From positions 1 through 39,224 of the forward strand of contig JASHOY010000033.1 in assembly GCA_030038435.1 (NCBI GenBank): 39,224 nucleotides of DNA, in the 5' to 3' direction. Both the position numbers and the translations under genes were made by a program. The DNA is from Acidobacteriaceae bacterium (GTDB lineage: Bacteria; Acidobacteriota; Terriglobia; Terriglobales; Acidobacteriaceae). The notes beneath the pieces are model-generated. The model was not told where the DNA came from. It saw nothing but the letters and a program-made list of their open reading frames with translations, and did no database searches. This document shows positions 32,127 to 39,224 of this stretch, piece by piece; positions within the stretch are counted from its first letter, which is position 1, and every line of letters begins with the position of its first letter.

Positions 32127-32572
32127 TCTCCGACTTTGACCCCATGCAATCCGCACTCGCCGAGGCCCGCCAGGCTGCGGAAGCCGGCGAAGTCCCCATC
32201 GGCGCCGTCATCGTCTGCCAGGACGTCATCATCGCCCGCGGCCAGAACCGCGTTCTGCGCGACAACGACCCCACCGCCCATGCCGAAATCGTCGCCCTGC
32301 GCGCCGCTGCCGCCGCCCTCAATAACTACCGACTCAACGGCTGTACCCTCTACGTCACCCTCGAGCCCTGCGCCATGTGCGCCGGCGCCATGATCCATGC
32401 CCGCCTCGACCGCCTCGTCTTAGCCGCACCCGATCCCAAAGCCGGCGCCTGCGGCTCCGTGCTCTCCGTGATCAATCATCCAAGACTCAACCACAAGATG
32501 TGGGTGGAACAAGGAGGCGGCGCGGAAGAATCGGCCGAACTGCTCCGCGGCTTCTTCCGCGAACGGCGATAA
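32123..32572 (+). CDS. tadA: tRNA-specific adenosine deaminase
   Basis: About 149 residues. TadA converts A34 to inosine in tRNA-Arg(ACG). Zinc and catalytic motifs are intact: HAE at 53-55 and PCAMC at 82-86 (from the TTG start), with the GEVPIGAVIV strand before them. Start choice: TTG 32123 overlaps the PIN stop (TTGA), has GGGATGG upstream, and supplies the short N-terminal helix seen in family members. ATG 32144 has no ribosome site and would trim that helix; ATG 32081 lies inside the PIN gene. The coupling suggests one transcript with the PIN pair. Confidence 0.93.
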   Translation: MISDFDPMQSALAEARQAAEAGEVPIGAVIVCQDVIIARGQNRVLRDNDPTAHAEIVALRAAAAALNNYRLNGCTLYVTLEPCAMCAGAMIHARLDRLVLAAPDPKAGACGSVLSVINHPRLNHKMWVEQGGGAEESAELLRGFFRERR

Positions 32573-32573
32573 G

Positions 32574-33098
32574 ATGATTCTGACCATGAAGGCCCCAATG
32601 GAGAAGTTCGACCCCTCGCCGCATATCAGGAACAGTTACAAAATCACCGACGTCTTCGGATACTGGCCGTCGTTTCAAGACGCCGAGATCCACGAATTGC
32701 GGCTGACGGTCGCCGGCGCGGAGCCGTGGGTCCTTGGTTCCGATTCGCCGGCCCTTGAAATGACCATTCACGTCTTTGAAAGAACCGATGAGCTAACTCC
32801 CGAAGGCCGTTTCGTCCTGTCGAAGCACACCCTGGTCCGGCTTCGATTCAGCAACATTGACGGCCTTCAATTATCGAATTTCTGGTACCAGAATTGTATT
32901 TCTGACCTCGATTTCGAGATCGAGCCCGTGCGCTCCTTCCGTGCCGGTGTCCCAGTCGAAGAAAGTCCTTCCAATCTCCTGCTCGTAAGCATTCATTCCA
33001 GCGTCGGGCTGTCCGGCAAATTCAAATGCCGGTCCGCCGAAGTGATTTCTTCCGCGCCGTGTGACCAATCGGGAAAGCCGGCTGGCTCCGCCAACTGA
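32574..33098 (+). CDS. Imm50-like immunity protein (no toxin adjacent)
   Basis: 174 residues, cytoplasmic by lack of a signal. The segment VFGYWPSFQDAEIHELRL near residues 27-44 is typical of the Imm50 family, which occurs as immunity protein in polymorphic toxin loci. Later strands (LEMTIHVFE, LVRLRFSNIDGLQLSNF) fit the same mostly-beta domain. No polymorphic toxin, Rhs or secretion gene lies beside it, so it is an orphan immunity protein or a domesticated relative. It starts one base after the tadA stop; ATG 32586 is an alternative start. The assignment rests on a single motif and general shape. Confidence 0.6.
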   Translation: MILTMKAPMEKFDPSPHIRNSYKITDVFGYWPSFQDAEIHELRLTVAGAEPWVLGSDSPALEMTIHVFERTDELTPEGRFVLSKHTLVRLRFSNIDGLQLSNFWYQNCISDLDFEIEPVRSFRAGVPVEESPSNLLLVSIHSSVGLSGKFKCRSAEVISSAPCDQSGKPAGSAN

Positions 33099-33326
33099 TG
33101 TAGCTTTTCTGTCCGCTATGCTTTCCAGGCTGCGACGGCGTAAATTCCAGTGATCTGTAATGGCGTTTTGCGAGAAGATGTGCTTGGCGGCCTCGCCTGG
33201 GCGGCTTCGGCACTCGCGCGCGCCACTTTTCCGCGCAGCGAATCCGCCGTCTTCGGGCAAACCGAGGGCCAGACGCAATGGGTCGGCTAGCCGCAATTGT
33301 TGTACCACACCCGGTCCCGATTTTCC
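33099..33326. other. Spacer with a possible coding remnant
   Basis: 228 bases between the Imm50-like gene and the convergent cupin gene. One plus-strand frame (about 33149-33289, ending in TAG) has C/G-rich third positions and reads like NGVLREDVLGGLAWAASA, but it lacks a start codon and ribosome site. It may be the relic of a lost gene. No terminator-like hairpin with a T-run is visible. Confidence 0.3.
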
Positions 33327-33812
33327 TTATCGCCTGGTGAGCGCGCGAATGCGCTGCTTTTCCGCCGGCCATTTCTTTGCCAGTTCCGCATACTTTCCGC
33401 CGCGATAATCCGCAAAATCAAATCCCGGAGCCACGGTACACCCCAGCAGCGCCACCTTCCCACTCTGCACCAGCCGCGTCCCTTGCCACACCCCCGCCGG
33501 AACCAGCAACTGTACCTGCTCACCTCTTTCCAAATCCGGTCCCAGAGTGAAAAGCGCGGAGCGCCCGCCGGGACCAAGCTGCAGCATTTCCACCGGGTCG
33601 CCAAGATAAAAGTGAAATATCTCGTCTGACTGGAGCATATGCATCTCCGAGAACGTCCCCTCTTCCAGCAGGTAGTAGATCGCCGTTCCCACCGCCCGCA
33701 CCCCGCGCTCCAGCTCCACCGTTGCCGCCGCGGCATAAGTGCGCCGATACCAACCACCCTCCACCGGGTGCGGCTCCAGCCTCAGCCTTGCCTTGATTTC
33801 CGCAGCGGTCAT
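33327..33812 (-). CDS. Cupin_5 (DUF985) family protein
   Basis: 161 residues matching the Cupin_5 family: PVEGGWYRRTY near the N-terminus, AIYYLLEEGTFSEMHML with SDEIFHFYLGDP, then VPAGVWQ and GCTVAPGFDFADY. These form a double-stranded beta-helix, with His in MHML and Glu/His in DEIFHF as candidate metal ligands. The biochemical role of the family is not settled; a sugar-epimerase-like or small-molecule binding fold is usual. No Shine-Dalgarno precedes the ATG and a -10 box lies seven bases upstream, so the mRNA is probably leaderless. It is divergent from the glutaredoxin gene. Confidence 0.88.
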   Translation of the reverse strand: MTAAEIKARLRLEPHPVEGGWYRRTYAAAATVELERGVRAVGTAIYYLLEEGTFSEMHMLQSDEIFHFYLGDPVEMLQLGPGGRSALFTLGPDLERGEQVQLLVPAGVWQGTRLVQSGKVALLGCTVAPGFDFADYRGGKYAELAKKWPAEKQRIRALTRR

Positions 33813-33819
33813 GCGTCAC

Positions 33820-33848
33820 ATATAACATCCCCGCGAGCACAGTACAAT
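33820..33848. promoter_or_regulatory. Overlapping divergent promoters for cupin and glutaredoxin genes
   Basis: Minus strand: TTGTAC (33847-33842), 16 bases, TTATAT (33825-33820), then seven bases to the cupin ATG. Plus strand: TACAAT (33843-33848), then six bases to the glutaredoxin GTG; its -35 is poor. Neither gene has a Shine-Dalgarno, which fits leaderless transcripts. The plus -10 overlaps the minus -35, so the two directions may compete. Confidence 0.45.
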
Positions 33849-33854
33849 GTCCGG

Positions 33855-34112
33855 GTGAAGGTTCAGGTCTATACCTCCAGCTGGTGCCGCGACTGCCGGG
33901 CCGCCAAGCAATTCCTCGATGCCCACGCCATCCCCTACACCGAGATCAACGTGGATGCCGACCCCGCCGCCTCCGCCGAAGTGGTTCGCCACGCCGGCAA
34001 GCGCGCCATACCGCAACTCGTCATCGACGGCGAGTGGTTCCAGCCCTACACACCCGGTCGCGGCCTACTCTTCGACGAGCTCCACCGCAGGCTCGGCATC
34101 CCCCGCAGATAA
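33855..34112 (+). CDS. Glutaredoxin-like protein
   Basis: 85 residues from a GTG start. Thiol-disulfide oxidoreductase of the glutaredoxin/NrdH type: KVQVYTSSWCRDCRAAKQFL has the active-site Cys11-x-x-Cys14, followed by PYTEINVDADP and the cis-proline block RAIPQLVIDGEWF. The motif CRDC differs from the classic CPYC and is typical of Grx-like proteins in this context. The frame is open upstream to 33639, but that part overlaps the divergent cupin gene and is not Grx-like. It lies upstream of purB on the same strand with a 128-base gap. Confidence 0.87.
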   Translation: MKVQVYTSSWCRDCRAAKQFLDAHAIPYTEINVDADPAASAEVVRHAGKRAIPQLVIDGEWFQPYTPGRGLLFDELHRRLGIPRR

Positions 34113-34195
34113 ACCACAGCGTCCTCGTACAATAATGGTTTGTTGGCCGCAGCCATCTCATGCCCGTAGCCAAGAGCCCGCAGTGGGAAGTCAGA

Positions 34196-34220
34196 AGCTA
34201 CGAGCTACCGGCTACAAGCT
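34196..34220 (+). repeat. Heptamer repeat in the purB leader
   Basis: Three and a half units with a 7-base period: AGCTACG, AGCTACC, GGCTACA, AGCT. They lie 21 bases before the purB start. This may be a chance short tandem repeat or part of a dispersed family. Confidence 0.35.
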
Positions 34221-34240
34221 TCTTTTCCAGGAGACTCCGC

Positions 34241-35548
34241 TTGATCGACCGCTATACGCGCCCCACCATGGGCCGCATCTGGACCGACGAAAACAAATAC
34301 CGCTGCTGGCTCCGCGTCGAGTCCGCCGCCAGCGCCATCCTCGCTGAAGACGGCGTCATTCCCGCTGACGCCGCCCAAGCCATCGCCAGGGCCGGCTTCT
34401 CCGTCGATCGCATCCGCGAAATCGAGGCCGAAGTGAAGCACGACGTTATCGCCTTCACCACTGCGGTAGCGGAGACGATGAAAGAACAAGGCCCGGACGG
34501 CCAGTCCCGCTGGCTGCATTATGGCCTCACCTCCAACGACATCGTCGATACCGCCCAGGCCCTGCAAATCTGGGAAGCCTCCACCCTCATCCGCGAAGAC
34601 ATCGTAGCCTTTTCCGCCGTCCTCAAGCGCCGCGCCCTCGAGTTCAAGCACACCCCCACCATCGGCCGCACTCACGGCATCCACGCCGAGCCCACCACCT
34701 TCGGTCTCAAGCTCCTCAACTGGTACGCAGAAATGCAGCGCAACCTCGCCCGCTTCGACGCCGCCGCCGAAGACATGCGCGTCGGCAAGCTCTCCGGCGC
34801 GGTCGGCACCTTCGGCCACCTCCGGCCCGAACACGAAGACCGCATCTGCGCCCGCCTCGGCCTCAAGCCCGCGCCCATCGCCACCCAGGTCATCCAGCGC
34901 GACCGCCACGCCGCCTATATCTCCACCCTCGCCATCGTCGCCAGCACCCTGGACAAAATCGCCGTCGAAATCCGCCATCTGCAGCGCACGGAGGTGCGCG
35001 AGGCGCAGGAGTACTTCAGCGAGAAGCAAAAAGGTTCCTCCGCCATGCCGCACAAAAAGAACCCAATCACTTCCGAGCAAATCAGCGGCCTGGCGCGCGT
35101 CATCCGCGGCAACGCCCAGGCGGCCTTCGAAAACATCCCCCTCTGGCACGAACGCGACATCTCCCACTCCTCCGTCGAGCGCATCATCTTCCCTGACTCG
35201 ACCATCCTCATCGATTACCTGCTCGCCAAAACCACCGACCTCATCGATCGCCTGCTCGTCTACCCCGAGCGCATGAAGAAAAATCTCGAAAGCTCGAGCG
35301 GCCTCATCTTCAGCGGCCAGTTATTGCTCGATCTCGCGGAAGCCGGCATGTTGCGCGAGGACGCCTACCGCCTCGTGCAATCCCACGCCATGCGCGCCTG
35401 GCAAGAAGATCTTGCCTTCCGCGACGAAGTCTCCCACGATCCGGAGATTGCAGCCCTGCTCACTCCCGAGAAGCTGGCCCGCACCTTCGACTACCAGCGT
35501 CAGTTAGGCAACGTAGACGCCATCTTCAAACGCGTTCTCGGCGAATAA
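34241..35548 (+). CDS. purB: Adenylosuccinate lyase
   Basis: 435 residues from a TTG start. PurB acts twice in purine synthesis: it cleaves SAICAR to AICAR, and adenylosuccinate to AMP, with release of fumarate. TTG 34241 is decided by AGGAGA at 34229-34234, six bases upstream, and gives the family N-terminus IDRYTRPTMGRIWTDENKY. The longer frame from 34160 adds repeat-derived, non-conserved residues. Signatures are GLTSNDIVDTAQAL, TIGRTHGIHAEPTTFG (catalytic His), and the fumarase/lyase loop GSSAMPHKKNP starting at residue 265. Length is normal. TACAAT at 34128-34133 may be its -10 box. Confidence 0.96.
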   Translation: MIDRYTRPTMGRIWTDENKYRCWLRVESAASAILAEDGVIPADAAQAIARAGFSVDRIREIEAEVKHDVIAFTTAVAETMKEQGPDGQSRWLHYGLTSNDIVDTAQALQIWEASTLIREDIVAFSAVLKRRALEFKHTPTIGRTHGIHAEPTTFGLKLLNWYAEMQRNLARFDAAAEDMRVGKLSGAVGTFGHLRPEHEDRICARLGLKPAPIATQVIQRDRHAAYISTLAIVASTLDKIAVEIRHLQRTEVREAQEYFSEKQKGSSAMPHKKNPITSEQISGLARVIRGNAQAAFENIPLWHERDISHSSVERIIFPDSTILIDYLLAKTTDLIDRLLVYPERMKKNLESSSGLIFSGQLLLDLAEAGMLREDAYRLVQSHAMRAWQEDLAFRDEVSHDPEIAALLTPEKLARTFDYQRQLGNVDAIFKRVLGE

Positions 35549-35831
35549 AAAGACTGCTCTTCTTCCCTGCTCTAAACACCTGCGCGGAGACATCCCGGCC
35601 AGCCTTACAGGCTTCTAAAAGCTTTGGCTTCTAAAGAGGTGCCTGTTAGATTTGCCGTTGAACGATTGCCCCCTAAGTTATTGAAAGCAAGACTGACTTA
35701 CGTTTGCAGCAGAATGTCCTCGAAGCCTGAATAGAAGAATAAGCCGCAAAGAAGAAAATCGAATTCTTTGTCCTTGCCGCCGTCACCTGCGCCGGCAAGC
35801 ATACGGGCCTGTCTGCTTATTTATTCCTTAA
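35549..35831. other. Leader region upstream of the second TonB receptor
   Basis: About 283 bases without a gene, more AT-rich than the flanks. It contains a near-tandem direct repeat GGCTTCTAAA (two copies between about 35605 and 35635) with an AAAGCTTT palindrome between them. No promoter with a good pair of hexamers was found, although the promoter of the receptor should lie here. Confidence 0.5.
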
Positions 35832-35845
35832 AGGAGAGCTCTCCT
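35832..35845 (+). promoter_or_regulatory. Palindromic ribosome binding site of the second TonB receptor
   Basis: AGGAGAGCTCTCCT is a perfect 14-bp palindrome that includes the Shine-Dalgarno and abuts the ATG. In RNA, AGGAG can pair with CTCCT over an AGCT loop, hiding the ribosome site; in DNA it could be an operator. Confidence 0.5.
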
Positions 35846-38800
35846 ATGGATTCCCCCGCGTCAAACGCAGCCTCCCCATCCATGCCGCGACGCCCCAATC
35901 AAATGGCGCCTGCTCTGCGCTGGCTCATTCCGGCCCTGATGCTGCTGCTGCCCGCGGCTCTGGCCCACGCCCAGTTTGCCGCTTCCCTTCGCGGCACGGT
36001 CACTGATCCCTCTGGCGCCGTCATTCCCGGAGCTACCCTCACTCTGATCGACTTGGACACCAATGCCACCCAGGTCGCCAAAAGCAATGCCGCCGGTATA
36101 TACACCTTTAACGCTTTGGCCCCCGCGCCATACAAGCTGACCGTCTCCCGCGCCGGCTTTCAGACCAAGCTTCTCGCTCATGTGCAGATCATCCCCGAGC
36201 AAGCCAACCAGTTGAACATCGCGCTGCAAATCGGCGCCGTGAAACAGACGGTGACCGTTTCCGCCCTCAGTCAGGCCCTGCCGGCCACACCCACGCTCAG
36301 CACCAATATCACCAGCACCCAGATTCAGCATATGCCCTCCTTGAACCGCGACGTCTTCCAGTTGGCCCAGCTCACGCCCGGCACGTTTGACATCGCCGGC
36401 CAGGGCAGCGGCGGCGGTGCATATAATCTTCCCGGCAACGAAGGTCCCGGCGCCGCCGCCGGCGGCTCTTCCGGTATCTTCCAGACAGAGAACGTTCCTC
36501 AACTCCAGTCCAACGGCGGGCAAAGTGACACCAACGGCATCTCGGTCGACGGCATCAGCACCGAGAGCGCCGTCTGGGGCGGAGCCTCGGTCATCACCCC
36601 CAGCGAAGACTCTGTGCAATCGGTCCACGTTGTCTCCAACAGCTACAACGCCGAAGACGGCCGCTTTACCGGCGCCGACATCCAGGTTCTCACCAAATCG
36701 GGCTCCAACACCGTCCACGGCAGCGCCTTTTTCAAGGCCTCCCGCCCCGGCCTCAATGCCTACCAGCGCTGGAACGGCACCGGCTCCAACATCGTGGGGC
36801 CCGCCACCAACCCCGACGGCTCGCCCACCACACCCGCCCAGCGCGCCGCCATCCGCGGCGTCAATCGTTACACCGCACGCTTCAACAACTTCGGCGGCAG
36901 CCTCGGCGGTCCGCTTTGGAAAAACAGGCTATTCGCCTTCTTCAACGTCGAGGCCAGCCCGCTTTCCTCCAACACCACCTCGCAGGGCTGGTATGACACC
37001 TCCCAATTCGACTCCCTCACCGGGCTGGCGCCCATCGCGACCAAGTATCTTACCTTCCCCGGCGAGGGCGTAGCTTCAGGCGCCACTCTGATCTCTCGAA
37101 ACTGCGCCTCCATCGGTCTCACCCAGGGCGCCAACTGCAACGCCGAAGCTGGAGGATTGGACGTAGGTTCGCCGCTCACCAGCGGCGTCGGCAAGCAGGA
37201 CCCCACCTATGGCGGCAACTCCAGCACCCCCGGCGTCGGCGGCGGCCTCGACGGCATTCCCGATATCGCCTACTTCAACACCGTCAATCCCACTACCACC
37301 TCCCAGGCCCAGTACAACGGACGCCTCGACGCGCAGTTGACCTCCAAAGACCGCCTCACCTTCGCCCTCTACTGGGTGCCCGTATCGACAACCGATTACT
37401 ACGGCCCCACGCGCGCCGCGAATTTGTGGCACCACTCCCAGGTCAACGACGCCTTTTCCCTCATCTGGAATCACATCTTCTCGCCCACGCTCCTCAACCA
37501 GGCGCGCGCCAACGCCGCCGGTTGGCGCTATAACGAGATCGCCAGCAACCCCCAGGAATCCTTCGGGCTGCCCTCCGACACCATTGAAGATATCGGCAGC
37601 GCCGCGGTGCAAGGCTTCGGCGCTCCCAGCCCCGCAGTCTACGACCAGTGGACCTACCAATACAACGACGTCTTGACCAAGGTGATCAAACGCCAAAATA
37701 TCAAGGCCGGCGGCAGCCTCACCCGCCTCTACTACCTCAATGACGCCGTCGGCGCCGCACGGCCAAACTTCAATTTCGATAACCTCTGGGATTTCGCCAA
37801 CGACGCCCCTTACTTCGAATCCGGAACCTTCAATCCCTCCACCGGCGTCCCCCTCGACAACCGGCAGGACGACCGCGAAAACATCTGGGGCTTTTTCGTG
37901 CAGGATGACTACAAGATCCGTCCCAACCTCACCATCACCGCCGGTCTGCGATGGTCTTACTTTGCCCCCTTTTATTCCAAAGAAAATAATCTCGCCGTCG
38001 CCCAGTTAGGCTCCGCAGCCAATGCGCTTACGGGAATGAACATCCGCGTGGGCGGCAATCTGGCCACTTCGTCTATCGACGACTGGGGCCCACAGTTAGG
38101 CTTCGCCTGGGAGCCGTCAGATGAGCATGGCAACTTCGTGCTCCGCGGCGGATTCGGCATCAACTACAACCAGAATGAAATCGCCATTCTCGCCATCGGT
38201 TTCGCAAATCCGCCCAACCTCACCTATGCCAGCTACACCTGCCCCTATCCCTACACCAGCAATCCCTCCTGCTCGGGAACCGGCATCCTCTATGAGACCG
38301 CATCCAGCGCCAAATCCCTCTTCGGATACGCCCCCAACCCCGCCACCGTCACCAGCTTCAGCAGCGCCAACCTGCCACTGACGGGAACCACCGCCGTCAC
38401 CGGCTATCCCGCCCATACCAAAAACATCGCTGACTATCACTACTCCCTGGAGACCGATCTCCAGCTTCCCGGCAACAACGTCTTCACCCTCGGCTATCAA
38501 GGGAGCCTCATGCGCCACCTGCTCATCCAGAATGACTGGCTCGCCATCGCCGCGCAACAGGGACTTGCCATGAATCCCCGGGTCAACTTCCTCGACTACT
38601 ATGAAAACTCCGCCAATGGCAATTACAACGCCATGCTCACCACACTTACTCATAACTTCGCCCATAACTTCCAGGCGGAGGCGCAATACACCTGGAGCAA
38701 GACCATGGATGAAGGTTCCGGCCCCTACGAGGAAGATCCCTACCCATATAACACCCACGCCGCTTACGGCCGCGCCGACTATAACGTAGCCAACGCCATC

Positions 38801-39224
38801 AAGTTATTCGGACTCTGGTCGCCCGACTTTTTCAAAGGAAACTCGTGGCAGCAAAAAGTGGCTGGCGGATGGACGCTCAGCGGCATTTGGAACCTCGACG
38901 GCGGATTCCCCTGGAACCCCGTATATCAAACCACCGGCATCTATTTTCAGGGCAGCGGTTACGGCGCCATCCGTCCCGCCGCCTACCTGGGCGGCGCCGG
39001 CACCAGCAAATCTAACTCCGCCTTCGAAGGCAAAGGCCCCGGAGGCACCAACCCCAATTACGGCGGCAACGGCACCAAATTCTTCGCTCCTCCCACTTTC
39101 ACCACCGGACCCGCTTTTCCGGCCACCGCGCCTGGACCGCTGCCGGGAATCCAGCGTAACAGCCTCACCGGCCCCGGGTACAACGACTTCGACGGCAGCC
39201 TCACCAAGGCCTTTGGCCTGCCCA
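35846..39224 (+). CDS. Oar-like TonB-dependent receptor, 3' end outside window
   Basis: 1126 codons are present and the frame is still open at the window edge. After a signal peptide (WLIPALMLLLPAALAHAQ), a carboxypeptidase-regulatory-like domain spans about residues 48-130 (LRGTVTDPSGAVIPGATLTL). A plug-like region follows (HMPSLNRDVFQLAQLTPG, then GISVDGISTES and VLTKSGSNTVHGSAFF), then a long outer-membrane barrel with FGGSLGGPLWKNRLFAFF, FFVQDDYKIRPNLTITAGLRW and LRGGFGINYNQ. It is the same architecture as the receptor at 15078-11146 but only distantly similar in the barrel, so a different ligand is likely. A strong Shine-Dalgarno (AAGGAG) within the 35832-35845 palindrome decides the start. 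The gene lies 297 bases after purB and its partners, if any, would be to the right. Confidence 0.9.
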   Translation, partial: MDSPASNAASPSMPRRPNQMAPALRWLIPALMLLLPAALAHAQFAASLRGTVTDPSGAVIPGATLTLIDLDTNATQVAKSNAAGIYTFNALAPAPYKLTVSRAGFQTKLLAHVQIIPEQANQLNIALQIGAVKQTVTVSALSQALPATPTLSTNITSTQIQHMPSLNRDVFQLAQLTPGTFDIAGQGSGGGAYNLPGNEGPGAAAGGSSGIFQTENVPQLQSNGGQSDTNGISVDGISTESAVWGGASVITPSEDSVQSVHVVSNSYNAEDGRFTGADIQVLTKSGSNTVHGSAFFKASRPGLNAYQRWNGTGSNIVGPATNPDGSPTTPAQRAAIRGVNRYTARFNNFGGSLGGPLWKNRLFAFFNVEASPLSSNTTSQGWYDTSQFDSLTGLAPIATKYLTFPGEGVASGATLISRNCASIGLTQGANCNAEAGGLDVGSPLTSGVGKQDPTYGGNSSTPGVGGGLDGIPDIAYFNTVNPTTTSQAQYNGRLDAQLTSKDRLTFALYWVPVSTTDYYGPTRAANLWHHSQVNDAFSLIWNHIFSPTLLNQARANAAGWRYNEIASNPQESFGLPSDTIEDIGSAAVQGFGAPSPAVYDQWTYQYNDVLTKVIKRQNIKAGGSLTRLYYLNDAVGAARPNFNFDNLWDFANDAPYFESGTFNPSTGVPLDNRQDDRENIWGFFVQDDYKIRPNLTITAGLRWSYFAPFYSKENNLAVAQLGSAANALTGMNIRVGGNLATSSIDDWGPQLGFAWEPSDEHGNFVLRGGFGINYNQNEIAILAIGFANPPNLTYASYTCPYPYTSNPSCSGTGILYETASSAKSLFGYAPNPATVTSFSSANLPLTGTTAVTGYPAHTKNIADYHYSLETDLQLPGNNVFTLGYQGSLMRHLLIQNDWLAIAAQQGLAMNPRVNFLDYYENSANGNYNAMLTTLTHNFAHNFQAEAQYTWSKTMDEGSGPYEEDPYPYNTHAAYGRADYNVANAIKLFGLWSPDFFKGNSWQQKVAGGWTLSGIWNLDGGFPWNPVYQTTGIYFQGSGYGAIRPAAYLGGAGTSKSNSAFEGKGPGGTNPNYGGNGTKFFAPPTFTTGPAFPATAPGPLPGIQRNSLTGPGYNDFDGSLTKAFGLP

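Noticed and set aside
33160-33408. Plus-strand frame of 82 codons between the Imm50-like and cupin genes
   Set aside because: It runs into the opposite-strand cupin gene and its residues look like antisense noise; the adjacent frame is only a possible relic.

Overview
The window is high-GC chromosomal DNA, most likely from an Acidobacteriota member (Terriglobia/Acidobacteriaceae-like). Three things suggest this: two large Oar-like TonB-dependent receptors that start with a carboxypeptidase-regulatory-like domain, Tat-exported FG-GAP/ASPIC-UnbV proteins, and a pyruvoyl arginine decarboxylase route to polyamines. The assignment rests on gene content, not on a marker gene. I saw no rRNA, tRNA, IS element, CRISPR array or prophage.

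Left end (1-4263): the 3' part of treY (maltooligosyl trehalose synthase), then a Tat-exported family 2 glycoside hydrolase carrying an extra small beta-barrel-like C-terminal domain.

Central locus (4387-22976) is the most unusual part. Around one TonB-dependent receptor (15078-11146, minus strand) lie four protein types, each present twice. There are two periplasmic TPR proteins (10995-9580 and 22976-21315), which share internal and C-terminal sequence and bracket most of the locus. There are two Tat-exported FG-GAP/ASPIC-UnbV proteins (15542-19381, fused to a thioredoxin-like and a TPR part, and 19437-21218). There are two Tat-exported alkaline-phosphatase-superfamily proteins resembling DUF1501 (9473-8277 and 6949-5723). 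Each of these is followed directly by a member of an unrecognised ~400-residue family (8271-7063 and 5688-4387). The second phosphatase-like/unknown pair has its own promoter, an operator-like repeat and a hairpin overlapping its ribosome binding site. A LacI-family-type operator lies downstream of the probable receptor promoter. I infer an envelope system for capture and handling of an unknown substrate, built from duplicated parts.

Right half (23378-35548) is mainly housekeeping: a small conserved-looking protein, a LolC/E-type permease behind a secreted beta-propeller protein, a DUF4252-like secreted protein, the arginine-to-putrescine route (pdaD, aguB, aguA), a PIN-domain ribonuclease with a small overlapping partner, tadA, an orphan Imm50-like protein, a Cupin_5 protein divergent from a glutaredoxin, and purB.

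Right end (35846-39224): a second Oar-like TonB-dependent receptor, cut by the window edge, whose ribosome binding site lies in a perfect 14-bp palindrome.
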